NCBI RefSeq assembly: GCF_026420145.1
Contig: NZ_JAPMLV010000001.1
Coordinates: 1,054,001 to 1,118,000, forward strand
Source: Enterobacter pseudoroggenkampii
GTDB lineage: Bacteria > Pseudomonadota > Gammaproteobacteria > Enterobacterales > Enterobacteriaceae
Reading direction: 5' to 3'
Length of the DNA: 64,000 nt
This document shows positions 53,903-63,777 of this stretch, in pieces. The notes beneath the pieces were generated by a model. It made no database searches and was not told the origin of the DNA. It was given only the letters and a program-made list of their open reading frames with translations. Every line of letters begins with the position of its first letter. Position 1 is the stretch's first letter. The position numbers were made by a program, and so were the translations under genes.

Positions 53903-54250
53903 ATGAGCACCACTATTGAAAAAATCCAGCGCCAGATCGCTGAAAACCCGATTCTGCTGTATATGAAAGGTTCTCCAAAGCTGCCAAGCTGCGGCTTCTC
54001 CGCGCAAGCGGTTCAGGCGCTGTCTGCCTGTGGTGAGCGTTTTGCTTACGTTGATATCCTGCAGAACCCGGACATCCGCGCTGAACTGCCGAAGTACGCG
54101 AACTGGCCGACGTTCCCACAGCTGTGGGTTGACGGTGAACTGGTTGGCGGCTGCGATATCCTGATTGAAATGTATCAGCGCGGCGAACTGCAGCAGCTGA
54201 TCAAAGAGACGGCAGCGAAGTACAAAACGGAAGAGCCGGACGCAGAGTAA
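53903..54250 (+). CDS. grxD: GrxD, monothiol glutaredoxin 4
   Basis: 115 residues as in E. coli, with the monothiol motif LPSCGFS (Cys30), KGSPKLPSC and the glutathione-binding WPTFPQLWVDGELVGGCDI. It carries a glutathione-bound 2Fe-2S cluster between dimers and delivers it, with BolA-type partners, to target proteins. Confidence 0.97.
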   Translation: MSTTIEKIQRQIAENPILLYMKGSPKLPSCGFSAQAVQALSACGERFAYVDILQNPDIRAELPKYANWPTFPQLWVDGELVGGCDILIEMYQRGELQQLIKETAAKYKTEEPDAE

Positions 54251-54263
54251 TTTTCTGCGGAAA

Positions 54264-54298
54264 TAAAAAAGCGACCAGATAAGGTCGCTTTTTTTTTT
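54264..54298. terminator. Bidirectional terminator between grxD and rnt
   Basis: AAAGCGACC and GGTCGCTTT pair around AGATAA, with A-runs and a run of ten T. It overlaps the last bases of the rnt stop codon. Confidence 0.9.
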
Positions 54299-54947
54299 AT
54301 TCTTCGCTGTCATCCATCGGCAGCGGCCAACCGCCCAGACGCTTCCAGCGGTTGACGATCTCACAGAACAGCTCTGCGGTACGCTCCGTGTCATATAGCG
54401 CGGAGTGCGCCTGCGTGCCGTCGAACGGAATGCCAGCCGTAATACAGGCCTTTGATAACACCGTTTGTCCCAGCGCCAGGCCGCTCAGCGCGGCGGTGTC
54501 GAAGGTGACAAAAGGATGGAAGGGGTTGCGTTTAAGCGACGCGCGCTCGGCGGCGGCCATGGTAAAGCTGTGATCGAAGGTAGCGTTATGGGCCACCATA
54601 ATGGCGCGGCTGCAGTTACTCTCTTTCATACCTTTACGCACCATTTTAAAAATGGCGTGCAGCGCGTCATATTCACTTACTGCACCACGCAGCGGGTTAT
54701 GCGGATCGATACCGTTAAACGCCAGCGCTTCCGGCTGTAAGTTTGCCCCTTCGAAAGGTTCAACGTGGAAATGCAGCGTGGTGTCCGGTGTAAGCCAGCC
54801 CTGTTCATCCATCTTCAGCGTGATGGCGGCAATTTCGAGCAGCGCATCGGTTTTAGCGTTAAATCCGGCTGTTTCTACATCAATGACAACGGGATAAAAA
54901 CCACGAAAACGGTCGCACAGACCGCTAAATTGAGCGTTATCGGACAT
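54297..54947 (-). CDS. rnt: Rnt, ribonuclease T
   Basis: 216 residues, DEDDh 3'-5' exoribonuclease with motif [10 protein letters not shown], motif II in [11 protein letters not shown] and motif [16 protein letters not shown]. It trims CCA-end turnover of tRNA and matures 5S and 23S rRNA. Follows gloA in the same direction of transcription on the minus strand. Confidence 0.96.
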   Translation of the reverse strand: MSDNAQFSGLCDRFRGFYPVVIDVETAGFNAKTDALLEIAAITLKMDEQGWLTPDTTLHFHVEPFEGANLQPEALAFNGIDPHNPLRGAVSEYDALHAIFKMVRKGMKESNCSRAIMVAHNATFDHSFTMAAAERASLKRNPFHPFVTFDTAALSGLALGQTVLSKACITAGIPFDGTQAHSALYDTERTAELFCEIVNRWKRLGGWPLPMDDSEE

Positions 54948-55042
54948 CAGGGTCTCTTACATGGGGAAAAAGCAGAGCGCATTATGGCAAATTTTGCGGG
55001 GGGATGCAGTAAAACTACGGGCGCACGTTGCGCCCTGAGGGA

Positions 55043-55450
55043 TCAGTTGCCCAGACCGCGACCGGCGTCTTTGGCTTCAATCAGCTCGATTTTGTAACCG
55101 TCGGGATCTTCCACAAACGCAATCACGGTGGTGCCACCTTTTACCGGACCCGCTTCGCGCGTGACGTTACCGCCGTTGCTGCGGATGCGCTCACACGCTT
55201 CGGCCGCGTTGTCCACTTCCAGCGCGATGTGGCCGTAGGCCGTGCCCAGCTCATAGCTGTCAACGCCCCAGTTGTAGGTCAGCTCGATCACCGCTTCATC
55301 CGTTTCCGGGCCGTAACCCACGAACGCCAGCGAGTATTTGTATTCAGGGTTTTCGCTGGTGCGCAGCAGCTTCATGCCCAGGACGTTAGTGTAGAAATCG
55401 ATAGAACGTTGCAGGTCGCCAACGCGCAGCATGGTGTGAAGTAGGCGCAT
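55043..55450 (-). CDS. gloA: GloA, glyoxalase I
   Basis: 135 residues as in E. coli. Ni2+ ligands His5, Glu56, His74 and Glu122 are in place ([21 protein letters not shown]). It isomerises the methylglyoxal-glutathione adduct to S-lactoylglutathione. The ATG at 55450 follows GAGGAAATT and gives the conserved N-terminus. Downstream of nemA, with which it is cotranscribed in E. coli as nemRA-gloA. Confidence 0.96.
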   Translation of the reverse strand: MRLLHTMLRVGDLQRSIDFYTNVLGMKLLRTSENPEYKYSLAFVGYGPETDEAVIELTYNWGVDSYELGTAYGHIALEVDNAAEACERIRSNGGNVTREAGPVKGGTTVIAFVEDPDGYKIELIEAKDAGRGLGN

Positions 55451-55508
55451 AATTTCCTCATTAACCAATGAAATAGACTGTCTTTTTGAACAGAAACGAT
55501 GTTTTAGT

Positions 55509-55532
55509 ATAGCGGCGAAATATCGCCGCTAT
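55509..55532. repeat. 10-bp inverted repeat between nemA and gloA
   Basis: ATAGCGGCGA and TCGCCGCTAT pair around AATA. Without a U-run it is more likely an mRNA-processing or stability hairpin within the nemRA-gloA transcript than a full terminator. Confidence 0.6.
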
Positions 55533-55550
55533 CAATGAACAATGGCGAGA

Positions 55551-56648
55551 TTACAGAGAAGGGTAGTCGGTGTAGCCTTCCGCGCCGCCGCCGTAGAAGC
55601 TTTCCGGGCGCTGCGGGTTGAGCGCAGCTTTTTTCTGCAGACGAGCAACCAGGTCCGGGTTGGCGATGTAGTCGCGGCCAAACGCGACGGCATCAATCAG
55701 CCCTTTGCCGATCAGGTCTTCGGCTTTCTCCGGGGTATAGGCGCCTGCACCGATGATCACGCCGTGGAAGCGCTCGCGAACTTTCTGACGGAAAGCATCC
55801 GTGTAAGGCTTACCGCCGGCCCAGTCAGGCTCGGACATGTGCAGATAAGCGATGCCACGTTTAGCCAGTTCTTCGATCAGGTACAGAGCATCCGCTTCCT
55901 CGTTCGGGCCGTTGTCGACGTTCTGGAAAGACCCGATTGGGGAAACGCGGATCCCGATACGGTCCGGGCTCCACTCCTTGCATACCGCATCCACCACTTC
56001 CAGCACCAGACGGGCGCGGTTTTCGACGCTGCCGCCGTACTGGTCGGTGCGATGGTTAGACGACGGTGACAGGAACTGGTGCAGCAGATAGCCATGCGCG
56101 GAGTGCAGCTCAATCAGGTCAAACCCGGCTTCACGGGCGTTTGCCACGGCCTGGCGGAAGTCGTTAACAATCCCCGGGATTTCGTCCAGCTCCAGCGCAC
56201 GCGGCATAGAGGTATCCACGCGGATCGCATTGCCGTTTTCATCGCGCAGGGACGTACGGGTATTGGCGCTCAGGGCCGAAGCGGAGACCGGTGCCTGGCC
56301 GCCAGGTTGAATGCTGCTGTGAGAGATACGACCGGTATGCCACAGCTGGACCGCAATGCGACCCTCTTCAGCGTGGACGCCCGCGGTGATTTTCTGCCAT
56401 GCGGCGATCTGTTCCGGGCTGTGAAGACCCGGCGCACCCGCATAACCCTTCGCCTGAGCAGAAATCTGCGTGGCTTCGGTGATGATCAGGCCAGAGCTTG
56501 CGCGCTGACGATAGTATTCACCCATCAGTGGGGTTGGGATGTCACCCGGCTCAATGCTGCGCAGACGGGTCAGCGGAGCCATGAACACGCGGTTTGGCGC
56601 CGTGACGGCACCCACTTTCAATGGGGTAAACAGTTTTTCAGCTGACAT
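55551..56648 (-). CDS. nemA: NemA, N-ethylmaleimide reductase
   Basis: 365 residues, old yellow enzyme family, FMN-dependent. Active-site [14 protein letters not shown] and the NHRTDQYGG segment with the conserved His/Asn pair and FMN-binding [11 protein letters not shown]. It reduces N-ethylmaleimide, nitrate esters and nitroaromatics. A second NemR-like site lies just upstream. Confidence 0.96.
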   Translation of the reverse strand: MSAEKLFTPLKVGAVTAPNRVFMAPLTRLRSIEPGDIPTPLMGEYYRQRASSGLIITEATQISAQAKGYAGAPGLHSPEQIAAWQKITAGVHAEEGRIAVQLWHTGRISHSSIQPGGQAPVSASALSANTRTSLRDENGNAIRVDTSMPRALELDEIPGIVNDFRQAVANAREAGFDLIELHSAHGYLLHQFLSPSSNHRTDQYGGSVENRARLVLEVVDAVCKEWSPDRIGIRVSPIGSFQNVDNGPNEEADALYLIEELAKRGIAYLHMSEPDWAGGKPYTDAFRQKVRERFHGVIIGAGAYTPEKAEDLIGKGLIDAVAFGRDYIANPDLVARLQKKAALNPQRPESFYGGGAEGYTDYPSL

Positions 56649-56661
56649 AAAGACTCCTGAG

Positions 56662-56676
56662 TAGACCAGTCGACTA
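56662..56676. promoter_or_regulatory. NemR-like dyad between nemR and nemA
   Basis: TAGACCAGTCGACTA contains a perfect TAGACC half-site and a degenerate opposite half. It lies 14 bp upstream of the nemA ATG, where it could mark a second nemA promoter or simply overlap its Shine-Dalgarno region. Confidence 0.45.
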
Positions 56677-56702
56677 GTAATAAGGTAAATAAAAAGCGCC
56701 CA

Positions 56703-57302
56703 TTATACGTCAGGCGCAGTAATGCTGTTTTTCACATGTGCCAGCGCGCTTTCCAGCGGCACGGCACTGCGCGAAATTTTTGCCTGCAGGTTGGCCCCTA
56801 ACCAGAGGGAATAGAGCACCTGAGACTGCATCAAGGGGTCGCCGGTAAAGGCCAGCGTTTTTTCGTCGCGGCCTTTTTCCAGCGCCTGAGCCAGCAGGGC
56901 GATCACGCCGCGGGCACCTTTATCCATCGCTGTGCGCATATCTTCAGAAAGATCGCACACTTCTGCAGACAGTTTAACGGTCAGACAACCGCTGATAATG
57001 CCCTGCTGACAGAACTGGTTCAGCGTTTCCTGATAGTAGTTCAGAACACGATCCCGGTAGTTACCTTCACCCGATGCAAAGTGGGTCGCCAGACGCTGGT
57101 GGTAGCCAGCATAATGACGTTCCAGCATCGCTACGCCGAAGGCCTCTTTGGACCGAAAGTAGTGATAAAACGACCCCTTCGGTACCTCGGCGGTTTTTAA
57201 TAACTCGCTCAACCCCATACCGGTAAACCCGCGATGCATGCAAAGTTGCTCGCCGGTCGCCAGTAGATGTTCGCGGGTATCGTGTTCAGTATTTCTGCTC
57301 AT
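56703..57302 (-). CDS. nemR: NemR, TetR-family electrophile-sensing repressor
   Basis: 199 residues. N-terminal TetR helix-turn-helix (GFTGMGLSELLKTAEVPKGSFYHYFRSKEAFG). Cys106 (IISGCLTVK) and Cys116 are present; Cys106 is the key sensor residue in E. coli NemR for bleach and reactive electrophiles. It represses nemA-gloA. Confidence 0.95.
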   Translation of the reverse strand: MSRNTEHDTREHLLATGEQLCMHRGFTGMGLSELLKTAEVPKGSFYHYFRSKEAFGVAMLERHYAGYHQRLATHFASGEGNYRDRVLNYYQETLNQFCQQGIISGCLTVKLSAEVCDLSEDMRTAMDKGARGVIALLAQALEKGRDEKTLAFTGDPLMQSQVLYSLWLGANLQAKISRSAVPLESALAHVKNSITAPDV

Positions 57303-57315
57303 GGCCGCACTCTAA

Positions 57316-57331
57316 TAGACCGTTCGGTCTA
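57316..57331. promoter_or_regulatory. NemR operator upstream of nemR
   Basis: TAGACCGTTCGGTCTA has perfect TAGACC/GGTCTA arms with four central bases, the NemR box of E. coli. It lies 14 bp before the nemR start and only 13 bp beyond the stop of the eptA-type gene. Confidence 0.9.
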
Positions 57332-57343
57332 ATGCAAGCGAGT

Positions 57344-58969
57344 TTACTGACGACATGCACTCAGTATATCCAGCTGCTGTTGATAAACCGTTGATTTCAC
57401 GTCCATCATACCCAGCACGGTCGAGAACAAATTGTCCTGAGAAACCGCATTTTTTGCTGCATGGTCACGCAAACACTGTTCGTTGATGCCAAAGTTTTTC
57501 GCGTAATCCGGTGACAGCCAGAACATAAATGGAATATGCGTTTGCTGCTCCGGCGCCAGCATGTACGGTGTACCGTGCAGATAAATACCGCTTTCACCCA
57601 GTGATTCACCGTGATCGGAGAGATAAATCAGCGCGGTGTTCATGCTCGCCTGACGGGCTTTCAGCGCATCAATGGTTTTGCTGACCATGCTGTCGGTGTA
57701 GAGGATAGTGTTGTCATAGGTATTCATCAGCGCCTGATGATCGCAATCCTGAATCTCATTGGTGTCGCAGGTTGGGGTGAATTTACGGAAGTTGTCCGGG
57801 TAGCGGCGATAGTACGCTGGACCATGGCTTCCCATCAGGTGGATAACCAGCACCGTGTCCTGCTTCAGACCATCCAGCACGTTGTCCAGACGGTAGAAAT
57901 TCACATCGTCAATACAGGATTTGTCTTTGCAGAATTGATCCAACTGCCACTGCGTCATGTCTGTATGGGGCACGCGATCGCAGGCGCCTTTACAGCCGCC
58001 GTCGTTGTCGCGCCACAGCAGGTTGATACCCGCATGCTTGAGCACGTCGAGCAGCCCCTCGCGATGGTGAGCCAGGTCGGCATCGTATTTGCTGCGCGTC
58101 ATGCCGGAGAACATGCACGGCACGGAAACCGCGGTTTCGGTGCCGCATGAGGAAGCCTGCGGGAAGTTAATCACATCCTGCTTTTTCAGCTCCGGGTTCG
58201 TTTCACGATCGTAACCATTAAGGGAGTAGTTCGCCGCGCGAGAGGCTTCCCCAACGACCAATACCAGAACGGTTTTCTTTTGTTGACCGGTAATCAGTGG
58301 CCCTTTATGGGCATCTTCACCAATACGCACCAGCGTTTGATCGCCAGCAAACCAGCGCATTTTGCTGTACTTCACCACGGCGCTGACATAGTTCGCCGGG
58401 GTGACCATTTTGACGATGCTTTTGTTATTGCGGAACAGCGACGCGTAGTCTTTATAAAACAGCGCGGCAATCAGGATAATCACCAGCAGAGCGCCGAGCA
58501 TCGCGGCCACACGCGTCAGCAGCGCGTACCACCATTTTCCGGTACGAATACGGGTCAACGCCAGCACCACGGAAGGCACGAGGCCAGCGATGACAATCCA
58601 CAGAATCATCTGCGGGGTCACCAGGGCCGTCGCTTCCTGAGAGTTGGTTTCGAACACGTTCACAATCATGTTCTGATCGATCACCGCGCCGTAGGTGTAC
58701 ATAAAGTAAGTTGCCGCGGCGCAACCGATCGTTAAGACGATCAGCAGCGGCTTACGGATATAGGGGATATTCAGCAGGCTAAACACAATCACCCAGCCGC
58801 AAAACAGCACCAGCGGTACGGAGGCGGCAAAGAGGATGTCGTGCAGGTGCGCAGGGGCAATAATGGCCCAGCTGCGCTGGATAAACAGTCCGTTGATTAG
58901 CGTAAAGAAGAGTGCACAGCCCAGAGTAAATTTAATGTCGTTGCATTGTAACTTTTTGATTAACCACAT
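57344..58969 (-). CDS. EptA-type lipid A phosphoethanolamine transferase
   Basis: 541 residues. Five N-terminal membrane helices (about 12-33, 45-68, 74-95, 122-140, 155-173) are followed by a periplasmic sulfatase-fold domain with the nucleophile Thr279 in SCGTETAVSVPCMFS, metal ligand Glu241 in VVGEASR, and paired cysteines throughout (GGCKGACDRVP, TPTCDTNEIQDC). It moves phosphoethanolamine from phosphatidylethanolamine to lipid A. EptA, with the MCR enzymes as relatives, is the closest group. Not at this site in E. coli: inserted between nemR and ydhL. No pmrCAB genes adjoin. Confidence 0.9.
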   Translation of the reverse strand: MWLIKKLQCNDIKFTLGCALFFTLINGLFIQRSWAIIAPAHLHDILFAASVPLVLFCGWVIVFSLLNIPYIRKPLLIVLTIGCAAATYFMYTYGAVIDQNMIVNVFETNSQEATALVTPQMILWIVIAGLVPSVVLALTRIRTGKWWYALLTRVAAMLGALLVIILIAALFYKDYASLFRNNKSIVKMVTPANYVSAVVKYSKMRWFAGDQTLVRIGEDAHKGPLITGQQKKTVLVLVVGEASRAANYSLNGYDRETNPELKKQDVINFPQASSCGTETAVSVPCMFSGMTRSKYDADLAHHREGLLDVLKHAGINLLWRDNDGGCKGACDRVPHTDMTQWQLDQFCKDKSCIDDVNFYRLDNVLDGLKQDTVLVIHLMGSHGPAYYRRYPDNFRKFTPTCDTNEIQDCDHQALMNTYDNTILYTDSMVSKTIDALKARQASMNTALIYLSDHGESLGESGIYLHGTPYMLAPEQQTHIPFMFWLSPDYAKNFGINEQCLRDHAAKNAVSQDNLFSTVLGMMDVKSTVYQQQLDILSACRQ

Positions 58970-59118
58970 CGATCGATGAACCTGTCATTATCATGATGGG
59001 CTGAGTATAAAGAGGGAAGATTAGTGAAACCTTAATGCCACAAATCTGTGGTACAGGCCTTGCACGTGGCGCGTTTAGCGTCTTCACTGTAGGTGAGAGT
59101 GGTTATCTGGAGGTGAGT

Positions 59119-59358
59119 GTGGCAGAGCAGCTGGAGTTTTTCCCCATCCAGAGCCCGTGCCGGGGGATTTGTCAGGTGGATGAACGCGGATATTGCCGCG
59201 GGTGCATGCGTACCCGCGATGAGCGTTTTAACTGGCAAAACTTTAGCGACACGCAGAAGCAGGAGGTATTACGCCTCTGCCGTCAGCGTCTTCTGCGCAA
59301 AATACGCGCAAACAAAGCCGGTGAGACCGAAGAACCCCAGCAACCTTCACTTTTTTAA
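59119..59358 (+). CDS. ydhL: YdhL, DUF1289-family small protein
   Basis: 79 residues, collinear with E. coli YdhL. Four conserved cysteines (SPCRGICQVDERGYCRGCMRT) form a probable zinc or iron site typical of DUF1289. GTG start at 59119 with GGAGG 5 nt upstream; ATG candidates further up are not conserved. It precedes ydhF. Confidence 0.88.
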   Translation: MAEQLEFFPIQSPCRGICQVDERGYCRGCMRTRDERFNWQNFSDTQKQEVLRLCRQRLLRKIRANKAGETEEPQQPSLF

Positions 59359-59406
59359 CACGGTAATTGCGTATACTCATGACATCACGTCCTTGAGGAA
59401 AATGTT

Positions 59407-60303
59407 ATGGTTCAGCGAATTACCCTTGCCCCCCAGGGGCCAGAATTCTCCCGTTTTGTGATGGGCTACTGGCGCCTGATGGACTGGAATATGTCCCCCC
59501 TCCAGCTGGCGAGCTTTATTGAAGAGCATATCGATCTGGGCGTCACCACGGTCGACCATGCGGATATTTACGGCGGTTACCAGTGCGAGGCCGCGTTCGG
59601 CGAGGCGCTCAAGCTGGTCCCGGCACTGCGCGATCGCATGGAGATCGTCACGAAGTGTGGAATTGCCACCACGGCAAAACCAGAACACGCCCTCGGTCAT
59701 TACATCACTGACAGCGCGCATATCATCAAGAGCGCCGAGCAGTCGCTGGTCAATCTGGCGACCGATCGTATCGATCTGCTGTTAATCCACCGTCCGGACC
59801 CGCTGATGGATGCCGATGAGGTGGCGGAAGCCTTCCTGAACCTGCACCAGAGTGGGAAAGTGCGTCACTTCGGCGTTTCTAACTTTACCCCGGCACAGTT
59901 TGCGCTGCTTCAGTCTCGTCTGCCGTTTACCCTGGCCACTAACCAGGTTGAGATCTCCCCGGTACACCAGCCGCTGCTGCTGGACGGTACCCTCGACCAG
60001 CTGCAACAACTGCGTATTCGCCCGATGGCCTGGTCGTGCCTGGGAGGCGGACGCCTGTTTAATGATGATGAATTCCAGCCGCTGCGCAACGAACTGGACA
60101 CTATCGCCCGCGAGCTGAACGCGGAGAGCATCGAACAGGTGGTTTATGCCTGGATCCTGCGTCTGCCGTCAAAACCGCTGCCCATTATTGGTTCCGGCAA
60201 AATAGAACGCGTGCGTTCTGCACTGGCCGCTGAAGAGCTGCAGATGACCCGCCAGCAGTGGTTCCGCATCCGCAAAGCCGCGCTGGGTTACGACGTGCCA
60301 TAA
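59407..60303 (+). CDS. ydhF: YdhF, aldo-keto reductase
   Basis: 298 residues, aldo-keto reductase barrel: the catalytic tetrad includes Asp and Tyr in TTVDHADIYGGYQCEAAFGEAL, Lys in EIVTKCG and His in LLLIHRPDPL. NADPH-binding is in the C-terminal PLPIIGSGKIERV. Physiological substrate unknown. ATG 59407 follows GAGGAAAATG. Confidence 0.94.
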   Translation: MVQRITLAPQGPEFSRFVMGYWRLMDWNMSPLQLASFIEEHIDLGVTTVDHADIYGGYQCEAAFGEALKLVPALRDRMEIVTKCGIATTAKPEHALGHYITDSAHIIKSAEQSLVNLATDRIDLLLIHRPDPLMDADEVAEAFLNLHQSGKVRHFGVSNFTPAQFALLQSRLPFTLATNQVEISPVHQPLLLDGTLDQLQQLRIRPMAWSCLGGGRLFNDDEFQPLRNELDTIARELNAESIEQVVYAWILRLPSKPLPIIGSGKIERVRSALAAEELQMTRQQWFRIRKAALGYDVP

Positions 60304-60384
60304 ACCGCCAGAAGGTGACTTTCCGGTGAAATCTTTGCCCCTGGTATACACTTAATGGGCAAAAAATAACCCGCGGAGGTCATT

Positions 60385-60903
60385 ATGAAGCGTTTTGCTC
60401 TGGCAATGGTCGCGCTGGTTGTTTGCGCAGGGGCGCAGGCAGCCAGCGACGAAGTGGAAATGAATCTCGTCACCTCTCAGGGTGTGGGTCAGTCCATCGG
60501 TACGGTGAAAATCACGGAAACCGACAAAGGGCTGGAGTTCGCTCCCAACCTCAAAGCACTCCCTCCCGGTGAGCATGGTTTCCATGTTCACGCCAAAGGC
60601 AGCTGTCAGCCCGCATTAAAAGAGGGCAAAGCGTCGGCAGCAGAAGCGGCAGGGGGTCACCTCGATCCGCAGCATACCGGCAAGCATGAAGGCCCGGATG
60701 GAATGGGGCATTTAGGCGATCTGCCCGTGCTGGTGGTTAATAACGACGGTAAAGCCACCGATCCCGTTGTCGCGCCGCGTCTGAAAAAGCTGGATGAAGT
60801 CAAAGGCAAAGCGCTGATGATCCATGTCGGCGGCGACAATATGTCCGATCAGCCTAAACCGCTTGGCGGCGGCGGGGCGCGCTATGCCTGCGGCGTGATC
60901 TGA
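60385..60903 (+). CDS. sodC: SodC, periplasmic Cu,Zn superoxide dismutase
   Basis: 172 residues (E. coli 173). Signal peptide about 1-20 (AGAQA). Copper and zinc histidines lie in [21 protein letters not shown] and LMIHVGGDN; the cysteines CQPA and YACGV form the structural disulfide. Protects the periplasm from superoxide. Its 3' end overlaps the convergent ydhK by 22 bp. Confidence 0.97.
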   Translation: MKRFALAMVALVVCAGAQAASDEVEMNLVTSQGVGQSIGTVKITETDKGLEFAPNLKALPPGEHGFHVHAKGSCQPALKEGKASAAEAAGGHLDPQHTGKHEGPDGMGHLGDLPVLVVNNDGKATDPVVAPRLKKLDEVKGKALMIHVGGDNMSDQPKPLGGGGARYACGVI

Positions 60904-62918
60904 TCCCCAATCGTACCCGGCGGTGGGGCCTGCTCCAGCTGCGACAGCGAGCAGTGCAGCCGCCAGATTATCGAGGCCAAATCACGGGCGGCGGGAAGAT
61001 GATGTCGTGCAAGCGTATCGCAGATCCGCTGCAGTTCATTCAGCGTGGCTGCCAGCGGCCGCTGCTGAACACCGCGCTCGCTCATTACATCGCGCAGCAG
61101 GGAAATACACACATCACGAACCTGCGACAGCGGATCGGAACGCGTTTCCCACGCGCGAAGCTGCCAGACCACGTGCGAGCAGTTCAATAGCACCACGCCC
61201 CAGCGCAGCAGCCAGCGTCGGGACAGCGCGTCCTGGCTGTTATTCAGCTGGCTGACGTGGTGATACACCAGCGATTCATACTCGTTTTCACCCAGATGCG
61301 GTTTACGGCTGAGCTGGTCTACAAACCCCCGGCGTAACTCCCGGATATGCCTGCGGCTCTTGCGGGCATCGGAGCCGGGACGCAACACCGCGAAAGCCAG
61401 CCACGCCAGCCCCACGCCAAGGATTTTCGCCAGGTTGTCATTGAGAAAATCGGCGTAATCGTACACCGGCGGATTGGTCACGGAGATAAACGAGCCCATA
61501 AAGACAATCAGCTGTCCCCAGAGGCCCGCCTGTTTTGGCATTTGCAGCTTAAGAAGCTGCATGGTGGTTAACAGGGGAAACAAAAACAGCAGGAACTGCC
61601 ACAGATCGCTTATCTGCACCATCAGGCCAAACTTCACCACAAAACTGAACAATGACAGCAGCACCAGGGTGCGCAGCAGCAGCGTCAGCGAGTTGAACGG
61701 CGAGGCTGCGACGGAGTAAAGCACGCAGCTGATGGCGGCAAGCGTCAGGGCCGCCGTACCGGACTCCCACTGCGTGGTGATGCTCCACGCCCCCACCAAC
61801 ATCAGCGCGCAGAAGGTGCGAAAACCGCTCCACAGCGCTTCGAGGTAGTCGGTATGGCGGGCGAGAGCCGGGCTCCCGGGCACGTTGAACTCCGTGACCG
61901 GCGTGGCATTCTCAACCGCGTTAATCCAGCGGCTGCTGCGCAGGTACAATCGGCAAAAGTAATTCAGACGCTGCCAGAAGGCGCGATGGCGATAGTCGTA
62001 TTCATCAACCGGGGCGAGCGGGGCGATGATCTTCGCAACGGTGTAGATGTCCGCATCCGGGCGCGCAAGGGCCGCGAGCAGCGTTTCGATGACGGCACGG
62101 GTGTTTTCCGGCGGCGTCGGCCAGTTGAGCAGCATCCGGCGCAGGCTGGAGATGGCGCTGGTCATACGCAGCTGCTGGTGCAGCAAATAATTTAGCAGGG
62201 TGTTCTGACGACGAAAGCGGTAGTGGCTCCAGAACGCCTGAATACGCAACAGATTCATGGTCAGAATCTGCCCGATCACCTTTTCATGCGCGAGGCGGAT
62301 CTCATCGCTGGTATCCGGTTGCCACAGCAGGCTCGCGTGCTCAAGCAGCCGTGTGTGCATAGTCTTGAGGGCGGTGATAAGCGCGGTGCCGTCGGAGGTG
62401 CTGGGGAGGATCATCATCATGAAGCCGCCGCTGAGGATCCCGACAATGACTTCACAGACGCGCGCCTGCGCGATATCCCACAGCTCGGTGGTGTCGAGCA
62501 CGTTGACGACCGGGAAGGCAATAATGGCGGCGGTATAGCCCGCCAGCTGGAAAGCGTAGGCGACGTTATTGGTAAAATGGGCGCAGGCCCAGGTACAGCA
62601 TCCCAGCCATGCCGCCATGCTCAGCAGGAACAGCCACGGATCGTTCAGCGTATGGCCGGCGATAATTAACGCCGCGGTGGCGCCGAGCAGGCTGCCTGCG
62701 ATACGGCCAAGGCTTTTACTGATTACCCCGCCGACCGTAGGAAAACTCACCACCGCGGCAGACGTCATCGCCCAGTAGGGTTCATCCAGGTTCAGGTAGT
62801 AGGCGACGGTCAGCGCCAGGCACATGGCAATGCCGTTACGCAGCGCGTAGCGCCACTGGGGACGCGTCGCTTTCATCCACGGGGTGTTGTGCCAGGAGAG
62901 TGCCGGCAGCTTCATCAC
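60882..62918 (-). CDS. ydhK: YdhK, FUSC-family membrane protein
   Basis: 678 residues (E. coli 670). Two membrane blocks (about 30-165 and 365-500), each with several helices, and cytosolic domains between and after them, the AaeB/FUSC efflux architecture. With YdhJ and YdhI it forms a three-gene unit like aaeXAB and is probably an exporter of aromatic acids or similar compounds; no substrate is known. Overlaps ydhJ by 4 nt. Confidence 0.94.
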   Translation of the reverse strand: MMKLPALSWHNTPWMKATRPQWRYALRNGIAMCLALTVAYYLNLDEPYWAMTSAAVVSFPTVGGVISKSLGRIAGSLLGATAALIIAGHTLNDPWLFLLSMAAWLGCCTWACAHFTNNVAYAFQLAGYTAAIIAFPVVNVLDTTELWDIAQARVCEVIVGILSGGFMMMILPSTSDGTALITALKTMHTRLLEHASLLWQPDTSDEIRLAHEKVIGQILTMNLLRIQAFWSHYRFRRQNTLLNYLLHQQLRMTSAISSLRRMLLNWPTPPENTRAVIETLLAALARPDADIYTVAKIIAPLAPVDEYDYRHRAFWQRLNYFCRLYLRSSRWINAVENATPVTEFNVPGSPALARHTDYLEALWSGFRTFCALMLVGAWSITTQWESGTAALTLAAISCVLYSVAASPFNSLTLLLRTLVLLSLFSFVVKFGLMVQISDLWQFLLFLFPLLTTMQLLKLQMPKQAGLWGQLIVFMGSFISVTNPPVYDYADFLNDNLAKILGVGLAWLAFAVLRPGSDARKSRRHIRELRRGFVDQLSRKPHLGENEYESLVYHHVSQLNNSQDALSRRWLLRWGVVLLNCSHVVWQLRAWETRSDPLSQVRDVCISLLRDVMSERGVQQRPLAATLNELQRICDTLARHHLPAARDLASIIWRLHCSLSQLEQAPPPGTIGDQITPQA

Positions 62919-63775
62919 CGGTTTCCGATGGAGACGGTGCAGGTGGTGCCGGAGACCAGGGTAATGTCCTGCGGTAAACGGTCAAATTCTACGCGAACCG
63001 GAACGCGCTGGGCCAGGCGCACCCAGGGAACGTTTGGCTTAATGTCCGGCACCAACCCGGAATCTGTTTCAACGCTTTGATCGTAAATGGCGCGGCCTAT
63101 GCTGGATACGTGACCCTGTAACTTCTGCGAGCCGCTGTAAAGCGTAATCGCGGCGGGGGATCCCTCGCGGATATGGCGAAGCTTGGTCTCTTCGAAATAG
63201 CCCACGACGTAGAAGGAGTGGCTGTCGACGAGGGCAAAAACTGGCTGGCCGGTAGTGGCGTAGTTACCCACGCGGGCGGAGAGGTTGGTCACCCATCCAT
63301 CGACCGGTGCCGTAATCACGGTTTGGGTCAGTTGCCACTGCGCCTGCTTCAGCGTCGCCTCCGCCACGTTGACGCTCGCCTGCATGGCCTTAACGTTGAT
63401 ATTCGCGGTGTCTAAATCTTCTGCTGAGATGTAGTTTTGCGACAGGTGACGGCGGCGGTTGGCCTCGTTGTTGGCCTTTGCCTGGTCAGACTGGGCTTTC
63501 GCCAGCTGCGCCTCGGCGTTCAGAATCGCAATGTGGTACGGGGTGTCGTCAATTCGGAATAAAACATCTCCCTTTTTGACGAACTGGTTATCCTTAACCA
63601 GTAGCGTCGTGATACTTCCCGACACCTGAGGGGTGATGCTGACCTGTTCAGCGCGAACTTTACCGTCACGCGTCCAGGGCGACTGCATATAAAAATTCCA
63701 CATCCACCAGCCCGCGACCAGCGCGAGGGCGAGAACAAACAGGGTGGAAAAGTACTTTAGCGTTTTCAGAGGCAT
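62915..63775 (-). CDS. ydhJ: YdhJ, membrane fusion protein (HlyD/AaeA family)
   Basis: 286 residues. One N-terminal membrane helix (about 7-27), a biotinyl-lipoyl domain split by a helical hairpin ([21 protein letters not shown]), then a beta-barrel ending with the YdhK-contact region. Periplasmic adaptor of the YdhIJK efflux unit. ATG 63775 chosen from the conserved N-terminus MPLKTLKYF; the frame extends 12 codons upstream into ydhI. Confidence 0.93.
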   Translation of the reverse strand: MPLKTLKYFSTLFVLALALVAGWWMWNFYMQSPWTRDGKVRAEQVSITPQVSGSITTLLVKDNQFVKKGDVLFRIDDTPYHIAILNAEAQLAKAQSDQAKANNEANRRRHLSQNYISAEDLDTANINVKAMQASVNVAEATLKQAQWQLTQTVITAPVDGWVTNLSARVGNYATTGQPVFALVDSHSFYVVGYFEETKLRHIREGSPAAITLYSGSQKLQGHVSSIGRAIYDQSVETDSGLVPDIKPNVPWVRLAQRVPVRVEFDRLPQDITLVSGTTCTVSIGNR

Positions 63776-63777
63776 AG

